Shown piece by piece: positions 28,796 through 37,998 of a stretch of DNA of 64,000 nt. The notes under the pieces were generated by a model, which was not told the origin of the DNA, made no database searches, and worked only from the letters and a program-made list of their open reading frames with translations. Source of the DNA: Bradyrhizobium sp. ISRA464. Lineage in GTDB: Bacteria > Pseudomonadota > Alphaproteobacteria > Rhizobiales > Xanthobacteraceae. Numbering within the stretch: the stretch's first letter is position 1; every line of letters starts with the position of its first letter. The translations under genes were made by a program, and so were the position numbers. The DNA is taken from the NCBI RefSeq assembly GCF_029910095.1, contig NZ_CP094526.1, forward strand, positions 7,936,001-8,000,000, read 5' to 3'.

Positions 28796-29105
28796 CGCAC
28801 AACCGCGCCGTTCCGCTTCAGGAATGATGTAGCAGATACGCAGCGGTTTGCGACCGGGTTTTGCAGCGGAGCCCGGATGGGGCGCCGCGAAATCCGGGTC
28901 ATTTCGCTTGCCAACGGGGCTGTGCTCCTGATCCCGTCATGCTGAGGAGGCTGCGCAGCGGCCGTCTCGAAGCACGACGGCCACCAGCGGGGGGCCGTGC
29001 ATCCTTCGAGACGCGCTACGCGCTCCTCCAGCGACAATGGCGAAGCCATTGCGCGGGGATGACGGGATAGAAGGCTTCGCTCTCCATGCGAGTTACGTAG
29101 TCGCC
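28796..29105. repeat. Intergenic region with interspersed repeat (CATCCTTCGAGAC family, copy 1)
   Basis: 310 bases between DUF3095 and htpG, which share a strand. The stretch 28935-29062 has CATGCTGAGGAGGCTGCGCAG and, inverted, GCATCCTTCGAGACGCGC, the pattern of a repeat dispersed in bradyrhizobial genomes; a second copy is at 58091-58185. No gene found. The htpG 3' end faces this region. Confidence 0.65.
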
Positions 29106-30974
29106 CTACCCCTTCGCCACGCCGCGCAGCACGAGCTGGTTCAGGCGGCTTGCGAAGGCGGCGGGATCATCGGGCATTTCGCCGTCGAGGATCTGCGCCT
29201 GTTCGAACAGCAACAGCGACAAATCCTTCGCCTGCGCCGTGTCGGCCGCGAGTGCGGCGACCAGCGGGTGACGCAGATTGACCTCGAGGATCGGCTTCGT
29301 CACCGCGCCGCGGTTCTGCTGGGCGAGCAGCCGCTCCAGCGCGCGATCGCGCCCATCACCGCCGGCGACGAGACACGACGCGCTCGAGGTCAGCCGCTGC
29401 GAGGCGCGGACGTCGGAGACGCGCTCGCCGAGCGCATCCTTGACGATGGCGATCGTCGTCGCGGCGTCGGCCGCAGCTTCGTCCTTCTTGTCCTCAGCCT
29501 TGTCGTCGAGCAGCGGGATCAGGCCGAAATCGACGTCGCCCTGGCTTAGCGACTTCAACGGCTTGCCGCCGAACTCGAGCGGCGCCGCGGTCCAGAACGC
29601 GTCGACGGGATCGGTCAGCAGCAGCACCTCGATGCCGCGGGCGCGCGCCGATTCCAGCTTTGGATTCGACTTCAGCCGATCGATGGTGTCGCCGACGAGA
29701 TAGTAGATCTCGATCTGGTTCGGCTTGAGGTCGTCGACATATTGCTTCAGCGAGCGCTTCTCGCCCGCGGTGGTGGTGAAGCGCGACAGTGCCAGCAGCT
29801 TGTCGCGGCGCTCGAAATCCTCCCACAGGCCTTCCTTGATCACGGGACCGAACGCGTCCCAGATCTTGGCGAAGGTCTCCGGCTCCTTCTCGCCGAGCGT
29901 CTCGAGCTCGCCGATGACGCGGGTGGTGACGGCTTTGCGGATCTGCGCGAGCTGCGGATTGTTCTGCAGCATCTCGCGCGAGATGTTCAGCGGCAGGTCC
30001 TCGCTGTCGATCACGCCGCGGATGAAGCGCAGATAGGCCGGCAGCAACTCGGCGTCGTCGGCGATGAAGACGCGGCGGACGTAGAGCTTGACCTTGCCCT
30101 TGCGCTCGACCTGGAACAGGTCGAACGGCTTGGTCGAGGGCGCGAACAACAGCACGGCGTAGGATTGCCGGCCCTCGGCGCGGTAATGCAGCGTCATCGC
30201 CGGCTCGTCGAAGGCGCCCGCGATCTGCTGATAGGCCTGCTTGTAGTCCTCCGGCTTCAGCTCGGATTTCGATCGCTGCCACAGCGCGCTCGCCGAGTTG
30301 ATCTGGCGCGGCTCGCCCTCCTCCGGCACCAGCAGGATCGGAAACTGGATATGATCGGAATATTCGTGGACGATGCGCTCGATCTCGTAGGTCTCGAGAT
30401 ATTTCGCCGCGTCCTTCTTCAGATGCAGCACGATCTCGGTGCCGCGCGCGACCCGCTTGGCGGCCTCCTCACTCGCCGGCGCGATCTCGAAGCCGCTGCC
30501 GCCCTCCGACGACCACACCCACACCTCGTCGGCCCCGGCGCGGCGGCTGGTGACGACGATCTTCTCGGCGACCATGAAGGCGGCGTAGAAGCCGACGCCG
30601 AACTGGCCGATCAAATTGGCGCCGTCCTTGGCCTCGGTCAGCTTCTGCAGGAACGACTTGGTGCCGGAGCGCGCGATGGTGCCGAGATTGTCGATCAGCT
30701 CCTGGCGGTCCATGCCGATGCCGCAATCGACCACCGCGAGCGTGTTGGCCTTCTTGTCCGGGACGATCCTGATCTCCGGCGGCGCGCCGTCGGCGATCAG
30801 GGCCGGATTGGCGATCGCCTCGTAGCGCAACTTGTCGCAGGCGTCGGATGCGTTCGAGATCAATTCGCGCAGGAAAATATCGGTCTCGGAATAGACCGAA
30901 TGCACCATCAGGTGCAGCAATTCGGCGACCTCGGCCTGGAACGGCTGGGATTCGGCGGCGGCAGTGGTGGTCAT
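29106..30974 (-). CDS. htpG: Molecular chaperone HtpG (Hsp90)
   Basis: A 622-residue homodimeric ATP-dependent chaperone. I start at the ATG at 30974 ([19 protein letters not shown]), where homology begins; the open frame upstream reads into the neighbouring intergenic DNA. N-terminal GHKL ATPase motifs: [66 protein letters not shown]. The middle domain ([35 protein letters not shown], with the catalytic Arg) and C-terminal dimer domain are present. Length is typical of alphaproteobacterial HtpG. Confidence 0.96.
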   Translation of the reverse strand: MTTTAAAESQPFQAEVAELLHLMVHSVYSETDIFLRELISNASDACDKLRYEAIANPALIADGAPPEIRIVPDKKANTLAVVDCGIGMDRQELIDNLGTIARSGTKSFLQKLTEAKDGANLIGQFGVGFYAAFMVAEKIVVTSRRAGADEVWVWSSEGGSGFEIAPASEEAAKRVARGTEIVLHLKKDAAKYLETYEIERIVHEYSDHIQFPILLVPEEGEPRQINSASALWQRSKSELKPEDYKQAYQQIAGAFDEPAMTLHYRAEGRQSYAVLLFAPSTKPFDLFQVERKGKVKLYVRRVFIADDAELLPAYLRFIRGVIDSEDLPLNISREMLQNNPQLAQIRKAVTTRVIGELETLGEKEPETFAKIWDAFGPVIKEGLWEDFERRDKLLALSRFTTTAGEKRSLKQYVDDLKPNQIEIYYLVGDTIDRLKSNPKLESARARGIEVLLLTDPVDAFWTAAPLEFGGKPLKSLSQGDVDFGLIPLLDDKAEDKKDEAAADAATTIAIVKDALGERVSDVRASQRLTSSASCLVAGGDGRDRALERLLAQQNRGAVTKPILEVNLRHPLVAALAADTAQAKDLSLLLFEQAQILDGEMPDDPAAFASRLNQLVLRGVAKG

Positions 30975-31087
30975 GGGGAACTCAGGCAATTCCGGGTGGT
31001 GGGAAAGCCCTGATATAGCGCGACCGCACCGGCTGGCAAGATTTGCGGCCGCGCCCGGCACGCTGGATCCCGCCTGCAGGAACGCCG

Positions 31088-31894
31088 TCAGTCGGCAATG
31101 GCGGCGATATACCGCTGCACCGAGCGATGGAAGGCGGGCTTCGCGCCGGCGGCGATGTTCTTCCCCCACCAGGCGCCGTAGATGCGGTCGAAGGCGAGCG
31201 GCTCGACCGCGCGCGCGATCACGCGGACCGCGGCGGCATTGAGCGGGATGTAGTTCGGATAGGAATACATGAAGCTCACCGAGCGGCGGTCCATCGCAAC
31301 CATCGCGATGTCGCCGGTGAGCAGCGCGCCGCGGCCTTCGGCGCCGGCGCGCCAATGCAGCACGGTGCCGCCGGCGAAATGGCCGCCGGTCCGCACCAGG
31401 AGCACGTCGTCGGAGAGGCGATAGCTGTCGCCCCGCCACGGCACGATCGACGGATACGGCCGCGTCACCCATTGCGCGTCATCGCCGTGCAGATAGACCG
31501 GCACGGCGCCGAACGCCGCACTCCAGTCGGCGACCGCGCCATAATAATGCGGGTGCGAGATCGCGATCGCCTTCAGGCCGCCGAGAGATTTGACATGCGC
31601 GATCGCCTCCGCCGTTGCCAGCGGCACGCAGTCCCACATCACGCAGCCGCCGCGATCGGGCACCAAGAGCGCGCGCTGCCCGATCGCGAACGTCGGCTCC
31701 AGGCCGATCCCGACCAGGCCCAGATCATCGCGCCAGACCAGCTGGTGCCGCTGCGCCAGCTCCTCGCGGGTCAGCCAGGCCTGCCCGTTCCAGTTCACAT
31801 ATTGCCGCTCGTCCTCGCAGATCGGGCAGGACGACGGCGGCACTGTGGTTTCAGGAAATTGCGCGCCGCATTGTTCACAGGTCCAGAGGGGCAT
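31088..31894 (-). CDS. Zinc-ribbon plus metallo-beta-lactamase-fold protein
   Basis: A 268-residue protein that opens with a small zinc-ribbon ([12 protein letters not shown] ... SCPICEDE, four cysteines within the first 30 residues), followed by a metallo-beta-lactamase-like domain. The usual HxHxDH is altered: [13 protein letters not shown] (about residue 115-127) keeps two His but not the DH pair, and later LLTGDIAMV and [15 protein letters not shown] provide Asp and His. It is therefore an atypical member and may bind one metal. Start at the ATG at 31894; a GTG two codons upstream (31900) is possible. Function unknown. It lies between htpG and the asparaginase gene on the same strand. Confidence 0.82.
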   Translation of the reverse strand: MPLWTCEQCGAQFPETTVPPSSCPICEDERQYVNWNGQAWLTREELAQRHQLVWRDDLGLVGIGLEPTFAIGQRALLVPDRGGCVMWDCVPLATAEAIAHVKSLGGLKAIAISHPHYYGAVADWSAAFGAVPVYLHGDDAQWVTRPYPSIVPWRGDSYRLSDDVLLVRTGGHFAGGTVLHWRAGAEGRGALLTGDIAMVAMDRRSVSFMYSYPNYIPLNAAAVRVIARAVEPLAFDRIYGAWWGKNIAAGAKPAFHRSVQRYIAAIAD

Positions 31895-32026
31895 CGACAC
31901 TCACCATCGCTCGCGGGGATAAGAGCGCGATCATACGCTCAAGCGATGGGGCAACATACCAACAGCATCGTGAGCGAGGCCACGCTTGACGGCGATGGGT
32001 GCCTTGACGCATGAACCGCGTCCCGA

Positions 32027-33129
32027 TCACTGCGTCGCGACGAAGGCCTGCTGGACCGCCTTCGGCTCGGTGATGCCGTTGGCGATCAGGAGCTCCAGCA
32101 GTACCCGTGCCTTCTGCGGGTTGAGGTCGAGCGAGACGGCGAAGCCGAGCTCATCGTCGTTGACCTCGACATTCCGGTTCACGAAGCCCGAGCCGACGCG
32201 GCTGGAACGGACCACCACGACGCCCTGCTTCACCGCGGCGGCGAGCGCATCGATCGCGGCCTTCGAGCTGTTGCCGTCACCGACGCCCGCCAGCACGATG
32301 CCCTTGGCGCCGCGCTTCACCGCATCCTCGACCGGCGCGGCGTCCATGTTGGCGTGCGAATAGACGATGTCGACCCTCGGCAGCGGCGCGGCCTCCGGCA
32401 GTTTCAGCTTCGGCCCCTTGGCTGTTACGGCCGGCTGCAGGAAGCGGAGCGCGCCGGCGTCGACATAGCCGACCGGGCCGCATCGGGCGAGCGGAAGGTC
32501 TCGACGCTGGTGGTGTTGGTCTTCTGCGCCCAGCGCGCGCCGTGGATGGTGTCGTTGAGCACCACGAGCACGCCGCGGCCCCGCGATTCGGGCGCGGCGG
32601 CGACCTTCACGGCGTCGTAGAGGTTGGCCGGCCCGTCGGCGCCGACCGCGGTCGAGGGGCGCATCGACCCGACCAGCACGATCGGCATGTCGGTTTCCAG
32701 CACGTTTTGCAGGAAGAACGCGGTCTCCTCCATCGTGTCGGTGCCGTGCGTGATCACGATGCCGTCGGCCTCCTTCTTGTCGATCGCGGCGCGGATGCGC
32801 TTGACGAGGTCGAGCCAGACCTTGTCGTTCATGTCCTGCGAGCCGATCGCGGAAATCTGCTCGGCGGAGATCTGCGCGAGCTTGTCCATGCCGGGAACGG
32901 CGGCGACGAGGTCCGCCGCGCTCACCTTGGCCGAGTCATAGGCGTTGCCGGCGCGCGCGCTGGCCTGGCCGGCAATGGTGCCGCCGGTGCCGAGCACGAG
33001 CACCCGCGACCGCGCGGCATCGGAGGCTTGCTGCGCGGCAGCGGGAGATGCAAGCAGCCCCGTCACGAGGACGAAGACGAGGCCGATCGCGGCGATTGCG
33101 GAACGGTTCGATCGAAGCGAATGCGGCAT
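32027..33129 (-). pseudogene. Type II L-asparaginase, frameshifted
   Basis: The start MPHSLRSNRSAIAAIG (33129) with signal peptide to AAAQQ leads into VLVLGTGGTIAGQASARAG and GIVITHGTDTMEETAFF, the two Thr-containing active-site motifs, then VLVGSMRPSTAVGADGPANLYDAV. At about 32480 the frame shifts: the sequence reads ETFRSPDAA then nonsense, while the other frame continues as GYVDAGALRFLQPAV and ends MDAAPVEDAVKRGAKGIVLAGVGDG ... VQQAFVATQ at 32027. One missing G in GCGGGCCC restores a full-length periplasmic asparaginase of about 367 residues. It would hydrolyse asparagine to aspartate and ammonia. Either a recent loss-of-function mutation or a base-call error in a G run. Confidence 0.85.
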
Positions 33130-33449
33130 CTCTTTCCCCCAGCGATATGTCCACACCAATGCAACCCCTGGTTTTGTCCTCCAACAAATGGACAAAGTTA
33201 CGGCAGGTATCATGCGACAGAACATTGACAGCGAGATCACACGCCCGCTCCAGGCGGCGCTCCTTCTGCCTCCCTGCAGTCGTCGCAGTTGCACGGACAG
33301 GGAGAGCCACCGCAATGCCGCTTCACTCCTTCGGCACGGCACGCGGGCGCGCGTCGAAACATGATGCGGTTGAGAGGAAGCTTGCTAGTATTGTGCCGGG
33401 TGCGCCACGCGAACCGGGCCGCGCAGGCCGGATCAGGGAAAACGAACCG
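33130..33449. other. Intergenic region between asparaginase and opgC-like gene
   Basis: 320 bases between divergent genes. No recognisable protein or RNA. The asparaginase side has a purine-rich ribosome binding site (GGGGGAAAGAG) just before its ATG; the other side has AGGGAAAA before the OpgC start. No operator was found. Confidence 0.55.
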
Positions 33450-34604
33450 ATGGACATCAGGGCTGTCCTGCCGCCGCGCGGGCGCGACTATCGACTCGAT
33501 CTGTTGCGCGGGTTCGCCAACTGGGCGATCTATCTCGATCACATCCCCAACAATGCCGTCAACTGGATCACGCAGAAGAACTTCGGCTTCAGCGACGCGG
33601 CCGACCTGTTCGTCTTCATCTCCGGCTACACGGCGTCGTTCGTCTATGCGCGGATGATCCTGGAGCGCGGCTTCGTGATCGGCGGCACCCGCCTGATCAA
33701 GCGGGCCTGGCAGATCTATGTCGCGCACGTTCTGTTGTTCGTCATCTATATCGCCGAGATCGGCTATCTCTCCCAGCGCTACCACGACCCGAACCTGCAG
33801 AACGAATTCAACGTCGCGGGCTTCATGCAGAATCCGGCCGAGACGCTCTATCAGGGCCTGATTCTGGCGTTCAAGCCCGTCAACATGGACGTGCTGCCGC
33901 TCTACATCGCGCTGATGCTGGTGTATCCGCTCGTGCTCTGGGCGATGTTGCGCCGGCCGAACCTAACGCTGGCGGCATCATTCCTGCTCTATCTGGCGGC
34001 GCGCCATTTCGGCTGGAACCTGCCGGCCTATCCGACCGGCTCGTGGTACTTCAATCCGTTCTGCTGGCAGTTCCTGTTCGTGTTCGGCGGATGGTTCGCA
34101 CTTGGCGGTGCGGCCGAATCGATATCGTTCATCCGCTCGCGCACATTCCTGTGGCTGGGCGCAGCCTATCTGTCGTTCGCGCTGGTGATGACGCTGGCGG
34201 GCCGCTTCCCCGAGCTTGGCCAGGCGATGCCGGCATGGCTCTATGATGCGTTCAACCCGAACGACAAGACCAACCTCGCGCCCTATCGCGTGCTGCATTT
34301 CGTGGTGCTCGCCTTCTTCGTCACGCGCTTCCTGCCGCGCGACTGGGCCGGCCTGCACTGGGCGATCTTCCGCCCGATGATGAAGTGCGGCCAGCAGTCG
34401 CTCGAAGTGTTCTGCAGCGGCGTCTTCCTCGCTGCTATCGCGCACCTCGTCCTGGTCGAGGTCTCCGACAGCATCTGGATGCAGATCGTGGTCAGCGCGG
34501 CCGGCATCGCGCTGATGACAGCGCTCGCCTACTACCGCTCCTGGTCGAAGAAGGTCGACAAGGCGCCGGCGAATGCGCCGCCGAGCTCGGCGCCGGCGGA
34601 GTAG
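33450..34604 (+). CDS. OpgC-family membrane protein (acyltransferase-like)
   Basis: A 384-residue protein with about ten membrane helices. I start at the ATG at 33450 (MDIRAVLPPRGRDYRLDLLRGFA), preceded by AGGGAAAA; the open frame upstream is not protein-like. The N-terminus RDYRLDLLRGFANWAIYLDHIPNNAVNWITQKNFGFSDAADLFVFISGYTASF is characteristic of the OpgC_C family, the acyltransferase-3-like proteins named for succinylation of osmoregulated periplasmic glucans, with the conserved Asp/Arg pair (LDLLRG) and His-containing YLDHIP. The actual acceptor is not known here. Gene neighbours give no glucan synthesis context. Confidence 0.88.
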   Translation: MDIRAVLPPRGRDYRLDLLRGFANWAIYLDHIPNNAVNWITQKNFGFSDAADLFVFISGYTASFVYARMILERGFVIGGTRLIKRAWQIYVAHVLLFVIYIAEIGYLSQRYHDPNLQNEFNVAGFMQNPAETLYQGLILAFKPVNMDVLPLYIALMLVYPLVLWAMLRRPNLTLAASFLLYLAARHFGWNLPAYPTGSWYFNPFCWQFLFVFGGWFALGGAAESISFIRSRTFLWLGAAYLSFALVMTLAGRFPELGQAMPAWLYDAFNPNDKTNLAPYRVLHFVVLAFFVTRFLPRDWAGLHWAIFRPMMKCGQQSLEVFCSGVFLAAIAHLVLVEVSDSIWMQIVVSAAGIALMTALAYYRSWSKKVDKAPANAPPSSAPAE

Positions 34605-34639
34605 ATCACCTGCGACTGGACATTGCGGGGCGGATTTCA

Positions 34640-35569
34640 TCATGATCCCTGGACCGCCGGCGACAGTGTTCCCAGAACACTGACGATGCCGATGACGAGG
34701 GCGCCGAGAATCTGCTCTGCGACAATATTGCGACGAAGCCTCGCGAGCACGAGGTCCGGCCGGCTGCCGGCCGGCGCTTTCGCCAACGCCGGAACAAGCC
34801 AAAACCGGTTGGATGCCGCAAGACACAACATCAGGCCGAACACACCGAGTTTCATCAGCAGCAGCTCGCCATAGTTGGTGCCGATCAAGGCCGAGAAGGA
34901 GCCGATCAGGAACCACCCGTTGATCAGGCCGGAAGCCAGAAGAGCCGCGACTGCGCAATAGCCCATGCCGGAAAAGCGCGACAGGACGGCGATGGTGCTG
35001 TCGTTCGCCGATTGTCGCATCCGACACGATGCAACGACGACGCCCAGAGGCAGAAGGCCGCCGAGCCAAGCTCCGGTCGCAAGCAAATGCACAGCGTCGG
35101 CCGTGACATGGACAATGCCCAGTGCGCCCTCATGGATCTGGGTGTGACCGACCCCGGCCAACGACGACAAAAGGATGGCGGCAAGAGCCGCCAGGAGAAT
35201 GAGCAGGCGGCGGCGCAATAGGAATGCGTCTGACCAAGCCATCGCAACGACGACCAGCATCAGCACGATGCGAGCAACCCATAGGCGTCCGAAGCCGGTT
35301 TCCCGCAGCACGGACCAGATCGCCTCAGCGTCAAGCGCACCGGCCAGCGTGCCGCTCATGTTTCCCACTGTAAAGAGAAACCATGCGAGCCCGCTCAAAA
35401 GTGCGCCGAGTGCCGCCGCGAGAAGAACACGGGACCGCATGCGCACCAGACGCTCTGATCCGGACCCGAAGACCGGCGAATACAGGACAAACAACGCACC
35501 GCCAAACAGGATGATGGCGCACGCAAAATGAACGAAGCGAGAGCAAGCGAGCCCCGCATCCACCATCAT
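34640..35569 (-). CDS. copD: Copper resistance membrane protein CopD
   Basis: A 309-residue integral membrane protein with eight hydrophobic segments. Family features include CSRFVHFACAIILFGGALFVLY, SGTLAGALDAEAIWSVLRETGFGRLWVARIVLML, GVGHTQIHEGALGIVHVTADAVHLLATGAWLGGLLPLGVV and LIGTNYGELLLMKLGVFGLML. The His residues in GHTQIHEG and HVTADAVHLL are the likely copper ligands. CopD and CopC together move copper across the inner membrane. It is the last gene of a minus-strand group with two His-rich secreted proteins and copC. The start at 35569 has two consecutive ATG codons. Confidence 0.9.
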   Translation of the reverse strand: MMVDAGLACSRFVHFACAIILFGGALFVLYSPVFGSGSERLVRMRSRVLLAAALGALLSGLAWFLFTVGNMSGTLAGALDAEAIWSVLRETGFGRLWVARIVLMLVVVAMAWSDAFLLRRRLLILLAALAAILLSSLAGVGHTQIHEGALGIVHVTADAVHLLATGAWLGGLLPLGVVVASCRMRQSANDSTIAVLSRFSGMGYCAVAALLASGLINGWFLIGSFSALIGTNYGELLLMKLGVFGLMLCLAASNRFWLVPALAKAPAGSRPDLVLARLRRNIVAEQILGALVIGIVSVLGTLSPAVQGS

Positions 35570-35644
35570 CTTGGAACCTTGAGCGAAACCCGATGCGTTC
35601 TGCGAGGCCCGCCGACCGCGGGACTCGCAGAAGCGCCGCAGTGC

Positions 35645-35971
35645 TTAGTCTTCGTCATCTCCGCCATACCAGTCATGGTGCCCGCCATAGTGCCAGTCGT
35701 AGTGGCGCCCCGAGTGCGGACCATAGTGCCGGCCGTAATGCCAGCCATAATACGGGTCCCAGTGCAACCCGCTGTGCCAGCCGACATGCGGGCCTTGGTG
35801 CCAATCGTCGTGCGACCCGTAATGCCAGTCGTGACGGCGGGGCTGGTCCCAATCGTCGTCGTCATCATGGGCTCTCGCGGCCTGTGTCAACGTCACAAGC
35901 ATTACCGCTGCAACCAGAAGCCGCAGCCCGAGCGCGGTCCGGTCCTTCCCAGCTTTGGCTGGTGTACGCAT
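35645..35971 (-). CDS. Small secreted His/Trp/Tyr/Asp-rich protein (between copC and copD)
   Basis: A 108-residue protein whose start is fixed by a strong AGGAGG eight bases before the ATG at 35971 (MRTPAKAGKDRTALGLRLL). The signal peptide ends near ARA, leaving HDDDDDWDQPRRHDWHY and then about ten imperfect repeats of 5-8 residues built on HYG, WH and DW units (HYGSHDDWHQGPHVGWHSG ...) to an acidic end GGDDED. About a fifth of the mature protein is His. Nothing matches a named domain, but His/Asp density and its place in a copper operon suggest a periplasmic copper-binding or buffering role (inference). Confidence 0.75.
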   Translation of the reverse strand: MRTPAKAGKDRTALGLRLLVAAVMLVTLTQAARAHDDDDDWDQPRRHDWHYGSHDDWHQGPHVGWHSGLHWDPYYGWHYGRHYGPHSGRHYDWHYGGHHDWYGGDDED

Positions 35972-36089
35972 GGAAGTCCTCCTGAACAACAGTGGGATCC
36001 CAAATCGTAACGGCTCGACTCTGAACGACAGCGAAACGACCAGTTTAGTTCGGATTTATCGCAGCGATGAAGAAGGAACACGGAACGAC

Positions 36090-36116
36090 AAACCTGCGCT
36101 CCTGGAGGAGCGCAGG
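36090..36116 (-). terminator. Hairpin after copC
   Basis: On the minus strand, just downstream of the copC stop (36148), a perfect 10-bp stem CCTGCGCTCC with 4-base loop (36093-36116) is followed by TTTG. It could terminate or attenuate transcription between copC and the next His-rich gene. Confidence 0.6.
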
Positions 36117-36147
36117 CAGCCGCCGGAAGCACCCTCGCTTCGGGCAA

Positions 36148-36522
36148 TCAACGTCCCACGCTGAAAGTGTATTGTCCCTGCACGCGATGCGTATCTTCGG
36201 AAACCACGTGCCAATTGACCGTATAGCGTCCCTGTGCGAGCGGGGCAGGAACAGGGACAATGAGGCGCTTCTTGTCCTTGGGATCCGTGGTCGCAGCGCC
36301 GGTAGCGACCGTCTTCCCCTGCTCGTCCTTGAGTTCCAGGCCTGAGAACTTTGCGATCACGCCTTCGCTGAAGTTGAGCTCGATCTGGGTCGGAGAGCCG
36401 GCGCTCTGATCATTGGCAGCAGGGTTCGCGGACTTCAGCAACGGGTGTGCGCTGGCGGGCAGCGTCATCAGACCAATCATGACGAGCGCGAGTGCGCCAA
36501 CGAAGAGTTTGGGTTGCGACAT
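36148..36522 (-). CDS. copC: Copper-binding periplasmic protein CopC
   Basis: A 124-residue protein. The start at 36522 (MSQPKLFVGALALVMIGLM) follows AAGGA and gives a signal peptide ending PASA. The mature N-terminus is HPLLKSANPAAND, whose first His is the Cu(II) ligand in CopC, and the other Cu(II)-site residues appear in WHVVSEDTHRVQGQYTFSVG (Asp and His). Met-rich Cu(I) loops seen in longer CopC proteins are absent, so this is the Cu(II)-only type. It is followed by a hairpin and then a His-rich gene and copD. Confidence 0.92.
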   Translation of the reverse strand: MSQPKLFVGALALVMIGLMTLPASAHPLLKSANPAANDQSAGSPTQIELNFSEGVIAKFSGLELKDEQGKTVATGAATTDPKDKKRLIVPVPAPLAQGRYTVNWHVVSEDTHRVQGQYTFSVGR

Positions 36523-36625
36523 CTTGCATTCCTTCCGTGACCTGAAAGCACCGTCCAATATCGGGGGGCGCGACCTGGTCCACGTCCCCCGATTGATACG
36601 CCCGTTCGAATGAGCGGCCGGGATA

Positions 36626-36946
36626 TTACCACCCCGAGATCAGGCCGAACCGCGGCCTGACCGCGTAGTAGCTGCGATACGGGGTGTAATAGGTGCGGTA
36701 GGAGCTGCGGTAGTCGTTGTCATGGTAGTCGTCGTGCAGATCCCGAAGTGCGCGGTGATAGGCGCGATGCTCGGCGCGGCTATAGAACCCCTCCTCGTGC
36801 GCGCGCTCATGCGCGGCGGACAACTCATCGTGGAATTCCTCGTGCTTGCCGTAGCCGTAGTCGTCATCGTCGTGCGCAAGCGCGGGCACAACGGGCGTGG
36901 CGAGCACCAGAACAGCGGCCGCCATCAGGATCTTCGTCGCGTTCAT
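36626..36946 (-). CDS. Small secreted His/Tyr/Asp-rich protein
   Basis: A 106-residue protein, MNATKILMAAAVLVLATPVVPALAHDDDD, with signal peptide cut after ALA. The mature part starts HDDDDYGYGKHEEFHDELSAAHERAHEEG and continues to YRSSYRTYYTPYRSYYAV, so the first half has many His and Asp/Glu and the second half is Tyr/Arg-rich. It has no named domain. Its distance to copC on the same strand is 103 bases, so it is probably the first gene of the copper group; a metal-binding role is inferred from composition and place. The resemblance in style to the His-rich protein encoded between copC and copD is clear, though the repeats differ. Confidence 0.72.
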   Translation of the reverse strand: MNATKILMAAAVLVLATPVVPALAHDDDDYGYGKHEEFHDELSAAHERAHEEGFYSRAEHRAYHRALRDLHDDYHDNDYRSSYRTYYTPYRSYYAVRPRFGLISGW

Positions 36947-37169
36947 TACACGTCTCCATTAGCAGGAGCCCCGCCTTCAATTGTGGGACTTCTGTAATCT
37001 CTCTTTTAGGCGGTTCATGCTGAATGCATCCGGAAGCCACCTTTCATGCGCCGTTCATCGACCAGCAAGATGCCGACCAGCCCGGGCAGATGTGACATGC
37101 ATCCGGCTCCGTGAATATCGGAGACGGAGTGGGTGGCCAGCGGTCTCCTTCATTTGCTAAAATTACGCG

Positions 37170-37880
37170 ATGTCCCGCGCATTCCATCACAATCACCCTG
37201 ACGTCTTGCAGCTCGAAGCCGACGTGCTCGATGCCCGCCCCGGTGCGGTTCTCGTCGAGCGATCGCCGTTCTTCCCGGGAGGCGGCGGACAGCTTCCCGA
37301 CCGGGGCACCTTGAGGTGGTCCGGCGGCACGCTGCCCGTGACCGAGCTCGCGCGTGATGAACGCAGTCTCTGACATATGTTTCCCGGCGACGCCCTGCCC
37401 TCCGGCAAGGTCGTGCTCGAGGTCGAACCGGCGTTTCGCGCCCTGATGTGCGAGCTGCATACGCTCGCCCATGTCGTCAATGCGCTGGTCTATACCCGGT
37501 TTGGCGGCGCCCTTCTGACCGGAGCCCAGCTCAATGCCGACAGCACGTTCCGCGTCGATTTCGATCTGCCCGGGGCCGACAACGAGGCGCTGCGGGCGCT
37601 CGAGGCGCCGCTGAACGACGTCATTCGGCGGGACCTTCCGGTGAGCGCTGTCTTCATGCCGCACACTGAAGCACAAGCCATCCCCGGCCTGTTCCGCAGC
37701 AAGGCCGTCGCTCCGCCGGTCGGAGAGGATGGTCTCGTTCGCATCGTCGAGATTCTCGATCTCGATCGTCAAGCCTGCGGCGGGACGCATCTTGTCTCCA
37801 CCGGGCGGGCCCGCCCAGCGCGGATCGTCAAGATCGACAACAAGGGTCGTCAGAACCGACGGATCAAGGTTGCGGTCTGA
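37170..37880 (+). pseudogene. AlaX-type alanyl-tRNA editing protein interrupted by one stop
   Basis: MSRAFHHNHPDVLQLEADV begins a protein with the AlaRS-editing motif FFPGGGGQLPDRG (about residues 34-46). At codon 68 there is TGA (37371-37373), after ARDERSL. Without any shift the frame resumes HMFPGDALPSGKVVLEVEPAFRALMCELHTLAHVVNALV, has the C-terminal zinc motif CGGTH, and ends at 37880. The total of 236 codons is the normal length for the type that lacks the AlaRS catalytic domain. These enzymes deacylate Ser-tRNA-Ala. A Trp codon TGG changed to TGA is the simplest explanation; the sequence elsewhere is undisturbed. Confidence 0.85.
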
Positions 37881-37938
37881 TCGGCCGGTGCCCGCCCCCT
37901 AAGAATTGCCCCCTGTTCGGCGCCATCGATCTCAGTTG

Positions 37939-37963
37939 TTGACACTTTGCTAGAATGCTAGCA
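37939..37963 (+). promoter_or_regulatory. TTGACA box and TGCTAG/CTAGCA palindrome
   Basis: TTGACA at 37939-37944 is closely followed by the perfect palindrome TGCTAG-AATG-CTAGCA (37948-37963) about 36 bases before the methyltransferase GTG. A -35-like box overlapping a palindrome is the usual layout for an operator. The regulator is not encoded nearby. There is no good -10 box at 16-18 bases, so the assignment is tentative. Confidence 0.4.
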
Positions 37964-37998
37964 TCGCGCTGCATGTCGCGATCGATTCCCCACCGCAC

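Noticed and set aside
29742..31013. A 423-codon plus-strand open frame opposite htpG
   Set aside because: Antisense shadow; composition lacks any domain pattern and htpG is intact.
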